A DNA stretch of 33,817 bases from Synergistaceae bacterium (GCA_031258255.1 JAIRNC010000105.1:1-33817); one strand, 5' to 3'; shown: positions 22,605 to 31,051, counted from the stretch's first letter. The notes: generated by a model from the letters alone, not told the origin. Made by a program: numbers and translations.

Positions 22605-23078
22605 TCAACCAGATCCCCCGTTCAGCCGGATTATATGCATGGCTGTGTCGCGCAACGCGCCGTGCCCGCCGTCGCTGGGGCTTACCCAGTCCGCGGCCGA
22701 CAGCGCCTCCGGGGACGCGTCCTTTACGGCGATGCCGAGCCCGGCCCATTTCATGCACTCCACGTCCTGCACGTCGTCGCCGATAAAGGCGACCTCGGAC
22801 GCGTCCAGCCCCATCTCAGACGCCATCGCCATCAGATCCGCGAGCTTGTCAGCGGTGCCGTTTACGACCCGAGTCACCCCGAGATCCCGCGCCCGCCGAT
22901 CCGTCGGCACGGAAGCGCGTCCGCTTATGAAGGCTATTTCCACAGAGGCTTCCCTCAGGAGCGCTATCCCTGTCCCGTCCTTCACGTCAAAGCGTTTCAT
23001 CTCGCGCCCCTCGCCGTCCATGTATATGCCGCCATCCGTCAGCGTCCCGTCAACGTCCGTGGCCACGAGGCGTATCAT
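22605..23078 (-). CDS. kdsC: Kdo-8-phosphate phosphatase KdsC
   Basis: A 157-aa HAD-superfamily C0 phosphatase releasing Kdo from Kdo 8-phosphate. Catalytic Asp pair in VATDVDGTLTDG (Asp7 and Asp9), motif II AFISGRAS, motif III Lys in TADKLADL, and motif IV AFIGDDVQDVECM are all present. ATG 23078 overlaps the lpxA stop codon as ATGA, and GGAG lies 6 bp upstream. A long in-frame extension upstream is only lpxA read in another frame. Its substrate is made by KdsA, encoded further along the same operon. Confidence 0.94.
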   Translation of the reverse strand: MIRLVATDVDGTLTDGGIYMDGEGREMKRFDVKDGTGIALLREASVEIAFISGRASVPTDRRARDLGVTRVVNGTADKLADLMAMASEMGLDASEVAFIGDDVQDVECMKWAGLGIAVKDASPEALSAADWVSPSDGGHGALRDTAMHIIRLNGGSG

Positions 23079-23896
23079 TCTGTCTCCATGCGCCTCGCTG
23101 GGTCGCTCTCTATCCATTTCGTGAGCCCTCTTTTCGTGGAGCGGGCGAATGCCGCTATCTCCAGCGCGAACCGGTTGCCCGGGAAGTCCCTTTCCAGGAG
23201 CGCTATGGCCTCGCTGCGCCTCATGTGACGGTCGTAGAGGCGCCTGTAGATGTTTTTTATCAACGTCCTCTCCTCCTGAGAGAAGCCGTTTCTCCTGAGC
23301 CCCACAGTGTTCAGCCCGCGTATCCGCGCCGGGATCCCGTCCGCCATCGAATAAGGCGGCACGTCCTTTATTATCTTTGCCATCCCGCCTATCATGGCGT
23401 ATGACCCCACCCTGACGAACTGATGAAAGCCCGCCAGGCCGCCGATCACGACGTTGTCGCCCAGCTGGGAGTGCCCTGAAAGCCCCACCTTGTTCGTCAG
23501 CGTGCAACGCGCGCCTATGCGCACGTTGTGTCCGAGGTGGCAGCCCTCCATCAGCATTGAACCCTCTCCGACGTAGGTCTCCATGCCCTCCCCGGTTGCC
23601 CTGTGTATCGTGACGTTTTCGCGGAGTATCACGCCGTCGGCTATACGGACGAACGAGACCTCCCCGCCGAAACCATGATCCTGCGGAGGGCCGCCGAGCA
23701 CTGTGTTCTCGAAGACGTGACAGCCCCTGCCTATCTCGACCGAGCCGCCGATCTTGACGAACGCTTCTATGCGCGTCCCGTCCCCGATTTTTGCGCCGCC
23801 TTCGACTATCGAGTACGGCCCTATCTCAACTCCGATGCCCAGCTCCGCTGAGGGCGAGACCAGGGCCGTCGGATGTATGGCTGCGCTTGGACCCAT
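23075..23896 (-). CDS. lpxA: UDP-N-acetylglucosamine acyltransferase LpxA
   Basis: A 273-aa trimeric left-handed beta-helix enzyme that adds a 3-hydroxyacyl chain from ACP to the 3-OH of UDP-GlcNAc, the first lipid A step. Hexapeptide repeats run from about 5 to 190 (IHPTALVSPSAELG, IGPYSIV...). The catalytic His is His123 in CHLGHNVRIG; NTVLGGPPQDHGF, RENVTIHRAT and GLAGFHQFVRVGSYAMIGG (about 153-171) are standard. The C-terminal helical domain is present (EERTLIKNIYRRLY). It starts 4 bp after the fabZ stop codon and its own stop overlaps kdsC. Confidence 0.95.
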   Translation of the reverse strand: MGPSAAIHPTALVSPSAELGIGVEIGPYSIVEGGAKIGDGTRIEAFVKIGGSVEIGRGCHVFENTVLGGPPQDHGFGGEVSFVRIADGVILRENVTIHRATGEGMETYVGEGSMLMEGCHLGHNVRIGARCTLTNKVGLSGHSQLGDNVVIGGLAGFHQFVRVGSYAMIGGMAKIIKDVPPYSMADGIPARIRGLNTVGLRRNGFSQEERTLIKNIYRRLYDRHMRRSEAIALLERDFPGNRFALEIAAFARSTKRGLTKWIESDPARRMETE

Positions 23897-23900
23897 GCCC

Positions 23901-24413
23901 CTAACCCTGCTCCGCCTGAGCCGTCAGGGCGGTGCCGCTCACGAAGCCCATCACCGCTTCCGCCGCGACCTCTCCGTCCACGGTGCTCACGAACTTCATC
24001 TTGCCGACCTTGCCTCTGAACCTGACGAGCGTGGCCTCCGTCCGGAGCTGGTCGCCTGGCTTGACCGGTTTCCTGAACTTCGCCTCGTAGACCGTGGTGA
24101 GAAACACTATCCTTCTCTCGCCCACGGGGACGCCAGACTTTTCCTGCTCGTACGCCATCACGACACAGCCCACCTGACCCATCGCCTCCAGGATCAGCAC
24201 GCCGGGCATGATCGGCTCAGATGGGAAGTGCCCCTGGAAAAATGGTTCGTTTATGGTGATGTTCTTTATTCCCACGACCCTCTTTTCCTGGCCTTCCGTG
24301 TCGATTTCAAGGATGCGGTCTACCAGCAGGAACGGGTATCTGTGCGGGAGGTACTCCATTATCTTGTTTATGTCGAATACGTAAGAGTTATTGCTCGTGA
24401 CGCTGTCTGCCAT
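23901..24413 (-). CDS. fabZ: 3-hydroxyacyl-ACP dehydratase FabZ
   Basis: A 170-aa hot-dog-fold dehydratase acting on 3-hydroxyacyl-ACP, the branch point between phospholipid and lipid A acyl chains. YLPHRYPFLLVDR is the signature N-terminal helix region. The catalytic His62 (GHFP) and Glu76 (PGVLILEAMGQ) are 14 residues apart, as in the family. It lies between lpxC and lpxA, the order common in diderms, where FabZ and LpxA/LpxC compete for the same pool of 3-hydroxyacyl-ACP. The N-terminus has about 10 extra residues before the conserved core. Confidence 0.95.
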   Translation of the reverse strand: MADSVTSNNSYVFDINKIMEYLPHRYPFLLVDRILEIDTEGQEKRVVGIKNITINEPFFQGHFPSEPIMPGVLILEAMGQVGCVVMAYEQEKSGVPVGERRIVFLTTVYEAKFRKPVKPGDQLRTEATLVRFRGKVGKMKFVSTVDGEVAAEAVMGFVSGTALTAQAEQG

Positions 24414-24425
24414 AATCCTGCCCCC

Positions 24426-25259
24426 TTATTTTTTCCTCGAAAGCGCCCTCATGCGGACGGCAAGCTTCTGGTGAAGCCAGTGTCCGCCCCTTATGCATAT
24501 ATAGTGCGCGACCGGCAGCGACCCTGCCAGCGCGAGGTCTCCCAAGAGATCCAGTATCTTGTGCGCCGCGCACTCGCCGTCCATCCTGAACGGCGCGCCG
24601 CCTACAGGGCCGTCCTCGCCAAAGACGAGCGCGTTCGCCAGGTCGCCGCCCCGGGCCAGCCCGGACACCTTGAGCGACTCCACCTCCGACAGCAGCGCGA
24701 ACGTGCGGGCCGGCGCCACGTCGCTAGCGAATGACTCGGGCGTTATCGCGACGTCTTTCAGTACAGTCCCTATGGCGGTGCCTGGATAGTCTATCACATA
24801 TGTCACCCGCAGGGCGTCGCTCGGCGCGGCCGCGATGCTGGACTGCCCCTGCCCTATGAACAGAGGGGACGCCAACGCCGCCCTGTCCGCCGCTTCGTCC
24901 TTTTCTACGATCCCGGCGCCCAAAAGGGCGCTTGCGTAAGGCAGCGCGCTGCCGTCAAGGATCGGAAACTCATCTCCCGCCCGCGCCTCTATCAGCGCGT
25001 CGTCCACGCACAGCCCGGACAGGGCCCCCAGCAGGTGTTCGACCGTCCCGAGCGTCTGCCCTCCAGGAAATACTATCGACGTGCTCCGGGCCGCGCCGCC
25101 TGGCCGCGCGTCGGTTATCGGGAATACGTCCGGCCCGAACCTGAAGCAGATGCCCGAACCGCTGAAAAGCGGCATCACCATAACCGACGACTTCTGTCCG
25201 GAGTGCACCCCGACGCCCTCGAAGGCGACGGGCGACGCTATCGTCCTCCTCCGCCGCAT
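24426..25259 (-). CDS. lpxC: UDP-3-O-acyl-N-acetylglucosamine deacetylase LpxC
   Basis: A 277-aa zinc amidase carrying out the committed step of lipid A synthesis. Zinc ligands are His75 (TVEHLLGAL), His233 and Asp237 (HKILDLLGDL), with Lys234 beside them; the catalytic Glu region is visible as DEFPILDGSA, and the late His is in GGHWLHQKL. It starts with the usual TIASPVAFEGVGVHSG. Five bases separate it from the lpxD stop. In many bacteria LpxC is regulated by proteolysis; nothing in this sequence tells whether that applies here. Confidence 0.95.
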   Translation of the reverse strand: MRRRRTIASPVAFEGVGVHSGQKSSVMVMPLFSGSGICFRFGPDVFPITDARPGGAARSTSIVFPGGQTLGTVEHLLGALSGLCVDDALIEARAGDEFPILDGSALPYASALLGAGIVEKDEAADRAALASPLFIGQGQSSIAAAPSDALRVTYVIDYPGTAIGTVLKDVAITPESFASDVAPARTFALLSEVESLKVSGLARGGDLANALVFGEDGPVGGAPFRMDGECAAHKILDLLGDLALAGSLPVAHYICIRGGHWLHQKLAVRMRALSRKK

Positions 25260-25263
25260 GTGG

Positions 25264-26286
25264 CTACCGCCCGCCCTCGGATTGCGAGAGGAGTTTTTCC
25301 AGCCGTCTCAGCCGCTCGGAGAGATCCTTCACGCGGCGGAGCGACGCCTGGAACCTGTTTTCAGCCCGGTGTTCCTGGGCGGGGAAGCCGGAGACCGTGA
25401 GGCCGTCCTTCACGTCTTTCGTCACGCCAGCCCTCCCCGCTATAGTGACGCCTTCCCCTACCGTTACGTGGTCAGAGACGCCGGCCATCCCAGCCACTAC
25501 CGCCCCGCGCCCTATCTTAGCGCTCCCGCCGATGGCCGAGCAGCCGGCGAACACCGAGTCCGCCCCGATGTCGCAGTTATGGGCTATGTGGAGGAGGCTG
25601 CCGAGCTTAGTGCCCCGCCGTATCGTGGTCGCCCCGAACGTAGCGCGGTCGATGGTGCTGTTCGGGCCGATTTCCACGTCGTCCTCTATTATAACAGTCC
25701 CGATCTGGGGGATTTTCTTCCACGAGCCATCCCGCGTCCTGACGTGGCCAAAACCGTCGCAGCCTATCACCGCCCCTGAGTGCAGGATGACGCCGCGCCC
25801 GACCTCCACGAAGTCGTGAACGGCCACCCCTGCCTCCAACCTGCTGTCCGGGCCGATCACAGCGCCGCCGCCGACATAGACGTTCGCCTGCAACACCGTC
25901 CGCTCCCCTATCTGGGCGCCGTCCGCCACGACGCAGCAGGGCCCGATGCTGACGCCCTGGCCGATCTTGCACCCCTCCCCGATGACGGCGGCAGGGTGTA
26001 TGCCTGGGGCAGGCAGACGCCGCCTGTCGAAGAGCGGGAGCAGGTCAGCCAGGGCGGCGCGAGGGTTGTCGTGCAGCACGCCGTCACGATTTAGCACGAT
26101 ATCCTTTACGGCTAGCACCGGGATGGTGTCTGGGATCTTAGCCAGCGCCGCCAGGTCCCATATTACGCACAGCTTGTCATCCGAAGGGTCGTCCGGCGAG
26201 CAGACCCCGCTTATGGCGCGCTCCGCGTCCCCTACCGCCATGCCCCCGGTTATCTTGGCTGCCTCGGACAGAGAAATGGTTTTCAT
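25264..26286 (-). CDS. lpxD: UDP-3-O-acylglucosamine N-acyltransferase LpxD
   Basis: A 340-aa trimeric acyltransferase adding the second hydroxyacyl chain to UDP-3-O-acylglucosamine. An N-terminal uridine-binding domain (about 1-95; MKTISLSEAAKITGG) is followed by hexapeptide repeats (about 97-310) with GIHPAAVIGEG, IGCDGFGHVR and PQIGTVIIEDDVEIGPNSTIDRA in segments. The catalytic His lies in LLHIAHNCDIG. A C-terminal helix (ASLRRVKDLSERLRRLEKLL) matches the ACP-contacting coiled coil. Met 26286 is preferred because GGGAGG is 8 bp upstream; the frame extends to 26313. Confidence 0.95.
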   Translation of the reverse strand: MKTISLSEAAKITGGMAVGDAERAISGVCSPDDPSDDKLCVIWDLAALAKIPDTIPVLAVKDIVLNRDGVLHDNPRAALADLLPLFDRRRLPAPGIHPAAVIGEGCKIGQGVSIGPCCVVADGAQIGERTVLQANVYVGGGAVIGPDSRLEAGVAVHDFVEVGRGVILHSGAVIGCDGFGHVRTRDGSWKKIPQIGTVIIEDDVEIGPNSTIDRATFGATTIRRGTKLGSLLHIAHNCDIGADSVFAGCSAIGGSAKIGRGAVVAGMAGVSDHVTVGEGVTIAGRAGVTKDVKDGLTVSGFPAQEHRAENRFQASLRRVKDLSERLRRLEKLLSQSEGGR

Positions 26287-26341
26287 CGAAGGAACCTCCC
26301 GGCAGACGCGCAACAGGCGCCTGGTTGAAATCTAACCCGCA

Positions 26342-27697
26342 TCACAAGTTTATCAGGGCGCGCACGTTCCAGGGGGAGTCGTCCCTTGAGTCGTAGTGCA
26401 CCTCTACCGATATGAAGTCGTTTATCCTGTAGCCAACCGCCGCGTTGGCGTCGCCGCCCTCGCTGTAGCGCACCCATCCGTATGGGCTCCTCTGCCTGGA
26501 GTCGAACGAGGCGCGCGCCCACCATGTGTCGCGGGAGTCGCTCCACTCGCCGCCTAGCCAGACGTTGCGCCAGGGCGACCACCTCATCCCAAGCCTGGAC
26601 TCCAGGCTGAAATCGTCGAGGGGCGTGATGAGTTCCGCGTAGAGCTCCATGTCCCAGCGCGGCAAGATCTGGGCGCGCCTGCCAAAATGCAGCCCGACCT
26701 CGGGGTATTTGCCCTCCGCGCCTGCGTAGACAGCCATCCACACCCAGACGGCGTAGCGTCGGCTCTCCATGTCTATCTGCAACTCCGTGACCGGCCCAAC
26801 CGCCACTGTCATCTCAGTTGACGCCTTGGCCCGGTCGACGAGGGGCTCCCGCCCCAGTATGGCCCTGCCCATCTCCTCGAAATCCCCCCGGTGCAGGTCC
26901 AGCCAGGCGACTGGGATGCCGATTACGGGCGAGAAGCCAGCCATCAGATCGTCGCGGAGGCTGGAGTGCAACATGGCCGGCATGGACGACGAACTGATGG
27001 ATGAGGTGACGGCCAGAGTCAGCGGCTGTTCCGGCACGAAGGAGATTTCAAGGACCGCCCCGTCAGGCGTCCCCCTGACCATGAGGGAAACCCTCCAGCC
27101 CGGCAGCCGCTGGGCGCAAAGATCCTCGACCGCGCCCTTGATGTCGGCATCACCCCAGGAGAGCGCCTCTATGGGGATGCCTGTCATCAGGGGGCGCAGT
27201 TGGGAGGCGATGCCCTCCGTGTCCGATTCGAACCATCCGTCGACGGGAGCGATGAGGTTCGGGCGGATGATCGCCACGTCCCAGGAGGTCTCATCAGACG
27301 ACGCCTTGAGGCTGACCGACAAGTCCCCGTCTGCATCAAAGCTGACGCCTTCCACCGCGTAGCCCGCCAGGAGGCGGTTCGCGACGACGGTGACGAGCCG
27401 CGCCTTCGCCTCGTCCGTCTCGTTTTTCGGGATATGCTCCAGCACAGCGCTCAAGCTCCGCTCCGCTGCCGGCGCCAGCAAGCGGTTAATCCCCAGGACG
27501 CGCGCTGCTGCCTCAGAGGATCCCGCAGTGGCGGACAAAAAAAACAGAGTTGCCACGATCTTGAGCGCAACTCCGAATAAAAGGCGCCACAGGCACGCGG
27601 CTTCGAGAAAACGAAGGCCGACGCGCGCCGATGTCGCCTGTCCTCTGCCGTGACTCCAGTGCGGCAAGGGCCCGGTCTTTTTACCTGAGTTTCCCAT
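26342..27697 (-). CDS. predicted outer-membrane beta-barrel protein of unknown function
   Basis: A 451-aa protein not recognised by name. A positively charged N-terminus of about 35 residues precedes a hydrophobic stretch (VALKIVATLFFLSATAGSSEA, about 42-62 in part) ending in Ala-Ala-Ala, a likely signal peptide. Residues about 65-300 form a mixed soluble domain. From about 305 to the end, alternating aromatic/polar strands (YAVWVWMAVYAG, WDMELYAEL, VWLGGEWSDS, PYGWVRYSEGG, FISVEVHYDSRDD) look like a small beta-barrel, although the final residue is Leu rather than the usual Phe. It lies between bamA and lpxD in the envelope operon, 17 bp after the bamA stop, so an assembly or LPS-related role is plausible but unproven. 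The start codon is uncertain. Confidence 0.75.
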   Translation of the reverse strand: MGNSGKKTGPLPHWSHGRGQATSARVGLRFLEAACLWRLLFGVALKIVATLFFLSATAGSSEAAARVLGINRLLAPAAERSLSAVLEHIPKNETDEAKARLVTVVANRLLAGYAVEGVSFDADGDLSVSLKASSDETSWDVAIIRPNLIAPVDGWFESDTEGIASQLRPLMTGIPIEALSWGDADIKGAVEDLCAQRLPGWRVSLMVRGTPDGAVLEISFVPEQPLTLAVTSSISSSSMPAMLHSSLRDDLMAGFSPVIGIPVAWLDLHRGDFEEMGRAILGREPLVDRAKASTEMTVAVGPVTELQIDMESRRYAVWVWMAVYAGAEGKYPEVGLHFGRRAQILPRWDMELYAELITPLDDFSLESRLGMRWSPWRNVWLGGEWSDSRDTWWARASFDSRQRSPYGWVRYSEGGDANAAVGYRINDFISVEVHYDSRDDSPWNVRALINL

Positions 27698-27714
27698 CGC
27701 CGATCAGTCTTTGC

Positions 27715-29664
27715 CTAGAACATCTCTCCGAACCCGAAGTGAACCCTCGATTCGTCGTCGCCCTGGGCAAAGTCGAGCCTCAGGTTGCCCATAGGAGTGC
27801 GCACCCTGACGCCCATGCCGTAACCGGATGCCATGTCCCCGAAGTCGAAGCGTTCGCCGTTGCGGCTGTCCCAGACCTTGCCTGTGTCATAAAACACGAC
27901 CAGCGACACGCTCCTGTGTACCGGCAGACGCACCTCGCCGTTGAAGAGGAACATCTGGTCGCCCCTGAAACGCTTGTCCTCGTAGCCGCGCAGGGTGTTG
28001 TCGCCGCCCAGCGTGTAGTCCACAGCCCATGGGAGATAGCCGTCGGCGTCCCCGATCATGAGCCGTGCGGCCAGTATCGGCGGGATATCGCTGTCCTGAA
28101 AGCTCCTCTCGAATATCTCCGTCAGGAAGTCAATCTCGGTGTAGTATCGCGCGTCCAGCCAGTATTTCCAGTAAGACCACTGCCCGCCCAGGAACTCGAT
28201 GCCCTTCTCGATGTGGAGCGTCTCGCTGTCCCCCTTGGGGAACGGGGTGTAAATATCCATGTTGTCGCGCTTCAGCGTCCCTGATATCATGAAGTTCTCC
28301 CCGCTCTGCATCTCCTCGAGCTGCCGCTCAGTGGGCACCGCGTTCGCATGAGGGGTGATTTCGACGTCCTGCCACTCGGCAGAGAGGAACCAGCTCAATT
28401 TGGAGCGCTCGGAGAACTTGCGCCCCGCGCCGACGTAGGCGCCTGTCCGGTCTTCGTCGTAAGCGAACTGAAGCGCGTCGTCCTGATAGTATGAGAGATC
28501 GTCCCAGGCGCGCTTATAAGCGCCGATGCGCCAGGCGAACACCTTGGGGTCCATGTACGGCTGCTCCAGGGTCAGCCAGTACTGTTCGCGGTCACCGAGC
28601 TCGAAGCCGATCCCGATGCTCTCGCCCCTGCCGCGCCAGTTGTTGTCGCTGTACGACAGCCCCCCGCTGAACCCGCTCTGGGTGCCGTAACCTACAGATA
28701 CGCCAATCCTGGCGGTTTTAGCCTCTGCCAAGGTGAGCACCAGGTTCATGATTTCAGGCGTATCCCCCTGCTCAAAGCCCACGCTCACGTCCTCGAAGTA
28801 GCCCAGCCCCTGCAGCTTGCCAAGCGTGTAGCGGAGACGGGTCGCGTTGAAGATGTCGCCGGGCTTTATCCCTATCTGGCGCTCTATGACGTAGGTCTTG
28901 GTCCTCTTGTTGCCCTGGATTATCAGCTCGCCTATTTTCGGCTCCGTGATGTACACGTTCACGACGTTGCCCTCGATTTTGACGTCGCTCACCCTGGCCA
29001 TCACGTACCCGTCCTGCTGGTATTTGTCCTTGAGCCTCTGGAGGTCGTTACGGAAGAACACCCTGTTGAAGATCATCCCCGGTTTCGTGAAGAATATATC
29101 GTTGATCTGCTCCGTCTTGTAAATGGTGTTCCCGTAGAACACGATGTCCCCTATTATGGGGTTCTCCGTCACCATGAACACTATGTTGGCGCCCTCCGCC
29201 TCGTCCTCGATCCGGAAGTCGACGTCCGAGAAAAAACCCTGCTCGTATATCGCGTCCGCGTCCCTCGACAGCTTGTTCTGATCCATCGGGGTGCCGGCCT
29301 TGGAGGACACCACTGAGAGTATATGCTCGCTTACGACCTCGGAGTTGCCCTCCACGCGGACCGACAGTATCGTCTGCGCCTGAATTTCCGGTCGGCGCCA
29401 CCTGGGCTGCCCCTCGGACGGGAGCGTGTCCGGGAGGGGTTCCGCCCCTTCGCCGCTTTCCACGCCCGACAGATCCATCTCAAGCGCCGAACCAGCGGCA
29501 CGATCCGGCTCTCCGATGGTCACCGGCACGCCGCCGAGCTTGGGATCTGCCGCCGAGGCCGGGTGAACGCCGGGCAACGTCAGAAAGATTACAAAAAGGC
29601 CGACAAGAATCCGACGTGCAGGAGCGCCCCCACCGGAAAGTATGCGTTTTTTAAAGTCCAACAC
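27715..29664 (-). CDS. bamA: outer-membrane assembly factor BamA
   Basis: A 649-aa Omp85-family protein that inserts beta-barrel proteins into the outer membrane. A signal peptide runs 1-38 with cleavage near ASA-AD. A low-complexity linker (about 40-93) precedes three POTRA domains (about 96-170, 171-245, 246-325), fewer than the five of proteobacterial BamA. The 16-strand barrel follows from about 330, with the family motif LRGY in NTLRGYEDKRFRG, VVFYDTGKVWD, and the C-terminal beta-signal ending in Phe (HFGFGEMF). The start is GTG 29664 with GGGAG about 7 bp upstream. BamA, rather than TamA or a secretion TpsB, is supported by the lipid A gene context. It lies 20 bp after the membrane protein gene upstream. 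Confidence 0.93.
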   Translation of the reverse strand: MLDFKKRILSGGGAPARRILVGLFVIFLTLPGVHPASAADPKLGGVPVTIGEPDRAAGSALEMDLSGVESGEGAEPLPDTLPSEGQPRWRRPEIQAQTILSVRVEGNSEVVSEHILSVVSSKAGTPMDQNKLSRDADAIYEQGFFSDVDFRIEDEAEGANIVFMVTENPIIGDIVFYGNTIYKTEQINDIFFTKPGMIFNRVFFRNDLQRLKDKYQQDGYVMARVSDVKIEGNVVNVYITEPKIGELIIQGNKRTKTYVIERQIGIKPGDIFNATRLRYTLGKLQGLGYFEDVSVGFEQGDTPEIMNLVLTLAEAKTARIGVSVGYGTQSGFSGGLSYSDNNWRGRGESIGIGFELGDREQYWLTLEQPYMDPKVFAWRIGAYKRAWDDLSYYQDDALQFAYDEDRTGAYVGAGRKFSERSKLSWFLSAEWQDVEITPHANAVPTERQLEEMQSGENFMISGTLKRDNMDIYTPFPKGDSETLHIEKGIEFLGGQWSYWKYWLDARYYTEIDFLTEIFERSFQDSDIPPILAARLMIGDADGYLPWAVDYTLGGDNTLRGYEDKRFRGDQMFLFNGEVRLPVHRSVSLVVFYDTGKVWDSRNGERFDFGDMASGYGMGVRVRTPMGNLRLDFAQGDDESRVHFGFGEMF

Positions 29665-29684
29665 GAACCATCTCCCTGCAAAAT

Positions 29685-30401
29685 CTATTGTGGTGCTTTT
29701 TGATCTCTAGGAACTGGCAATACCTTGACCGCTGGCTCTGAGACACTGAGAGCCCTCTGGCCTATCTGCATCAGCGAGAGCACCTCTTCGATGGACGGCT
29801 CCGTCTCCGATTTTGCCGGCGGGTCATCTTTCTCCTCTTGGCCTGGCCGCGTCGCCCGCGGCGTCTCTTTGACCACTTTTACGGCCGGGGCCCGCCGCAT
29901 GGGCGCCGTCTGGGCCGATGCCTCGCCCGGACGCGGCGCTTCCGGGGCTGGGTCTCGCGCTGGCAGCTCTATCGACAGCACGACCGTCCCCCTGTTGCCG
30001 TTGCTCAGGTTCTCGCGCAGGGCGGCCAGGATGTCGCCCTCGGTGCTGGTCAAGAGCTCCAGCGATTGCGCCTGAAAGCCGTAAAAGGGCCTGTCCTGGT
30101 CGATAGAAAGCGGGAGCCCAGTCATGAGAACGAACAGGGCGGAAAGCGAGACAACCCTGGCGTAGGCTGCGACCGCCTTCCCCATCGACCTGCGCGGCTT
30201 CCCTGAGGCTTCTCTTGCGGCCGTCTTCCACAGCTGCTCGCGAAACTCCCTCGTCTCGGCCTCCATGCACTCGGCTTCCATCACTGCGGAACCCCACGCG
30301 CCACAGCGGCAAGCCTCGACGCAGCGCGCCAGCCAGCGCTCAATCCGCCTGAGCCTCTTCTCGAAGGCGTCGTCAACCGTTATTTTGTCCCCGTCACCCA
30401 T
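29685..30401 (-). CDS. single-pass membrane protein, possible anti-sigma factor
   Basis: A 238-aa protein with no recognised family. The cytosolic N-terminal part (1-78) is charged, helical and contains a Cys cluster (CVEACRCGAW, about 27-36, and Cys45). One membrane helix lies at about 80-100 (ARVVSLSALFVLMTGLPL), with positive residues on the N-terminal side, giving N-in topology. The outer part (101-238) is Pro/Glu/Ala-rich with no obvious fold. It follows the sigma factor gene by 62 bp and precedes bamA by 20 bp. A single-pass N-in protein next to a sigma gene is the usual layout of a membrane anti-sigma factor, hence the suggestion; a BamA-associated or divisome-like accessory protein is the alternative. 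ATG 30401 has GGAGG 9 bp upstream. Confidence 0.65.
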   Translation of the reverse strand: MGDGDKITVDDAFEKRLRRIERWLARCVEACRCGAWGSAVMEAECMEAETREFREQLWKTAAREASGKPRRSMGKAVAAYARVVSLSALFVLMTGLPLSIDQDRPFYGFQAQSLELLTSTEGDILAALRENLSNGNRGTVVLSIELPARDPAPEAPRPGEASAQTAPMRRAPAVKVVKETPRATRPGQEEKDDPPAKSETEPSIEEVLSLMQIGQRALSVSEPAVKVLPVPRDQKAPQ

Positions 30402-30463
30402 AATGTCCGGCCTCCGGCTCAATGTCGCGCAGATATCGCAACGCGCGCTATCATTCTCACCCG

Positions 30464-31051
30464 TCACGCTCCCAATGTGGCGTCTTTTTTTAAAAACCAT
30501 CCCCTGAGGTGTGAGAGCGCCTTGCGCTGGATCCTGTAAATATGGCTTATGCCAACGCCCTGCTCGTCCGCAACGTCGGAGGCCTTGCGCCCGTCCACCA
30601 AGAGCGAGCGGACGACCTCCATCTCCTTGCGCGGCAGGCTGTCCAAGCCCTCCATTATCGACAGCGACCACTCGATCCTGTCTATGTCGGCCTCGAAGGA
30701 GTCCTGGTTTTCAAGGTACTCGTCCTCTACCGGCACAGGCGCCCTGGCCTCCGAGCGCTGGAGGAAGTTCGCCATCCGCCCGCGGATCTTGTAGTAGGCG
30801 TAGGTCGTGAAACGATTGTTCCGTGCCGCCTCGAAGTTGTCCACAGCCGAGATGAGGCCGATCATGCCCTCCTGGACGAGATCAGGGTACGTACCGTAAG
30901 GGACGCGGAACTTCTTCGCGAGCCAGAACACCATCGGCCTGTACGCCAGGATGATCCGCTCCCGTGATTCGCCGCAGCCCTCCGATATCCTGTCCCACAG
31001 GGCGCTCTCCTCCGTCCGGCCGAAGGCCGCGTCCCCCGTCTCATTCTTCAA
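30464..31051 (-). CDS. sigma-70 family RNA polymerase sigma factor
   Basis: A 195-aa sigma factor with region 2 (about 25-105: LAYRPMVFWLAKKF, YPDLVQEGMIGLISAVDNFE in part, RFTTYAYYKIRGRMANFLQR) and region 4 (about 138-188: LDSLPRKEMEVVRSLLVDG, then the helix-turn-helix ASDVADEQGVGISHIYRIQRKAL). Region 3 is missing or very short and region 1.1 is absent. It resembles small group 3 factors of the FliA/SigB/SigH type more than ECF factors, because the region 2 core is of the 'DLVQEGxIGLxxAVxxF' type. The TTG start at 31051 has AGGAGG 8 bp upstream. It is the first gene of the envelope operon. Target promoters are unknown. Confidence 0.88.
   Translation of the reverse strand: MKNETGDAAFGRTEESALWDRISEGCGESRERIILAYRPMVFWLAKKFRVPYGTYPDLVQEGMIGLISAVDNFEAARNNRFTTYAYYKIRGRMANFLQRSEARAPVPVEDEYLENQDSFEADIDRIEWSLSIMEGLDSLPRKEMEVVRSLLVDGRKASDVADEQGVGISHIYRIQRKALSHLRGWFLKKDATLGA

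Noticed and set aside
21766-23124. 452-codon plus-strand open frame opposite lptF/G and kdsC
   Set aside because: It is Ser/Arg/Pro-rich, runs antisense to two recognised genes and has no recognisable domain.
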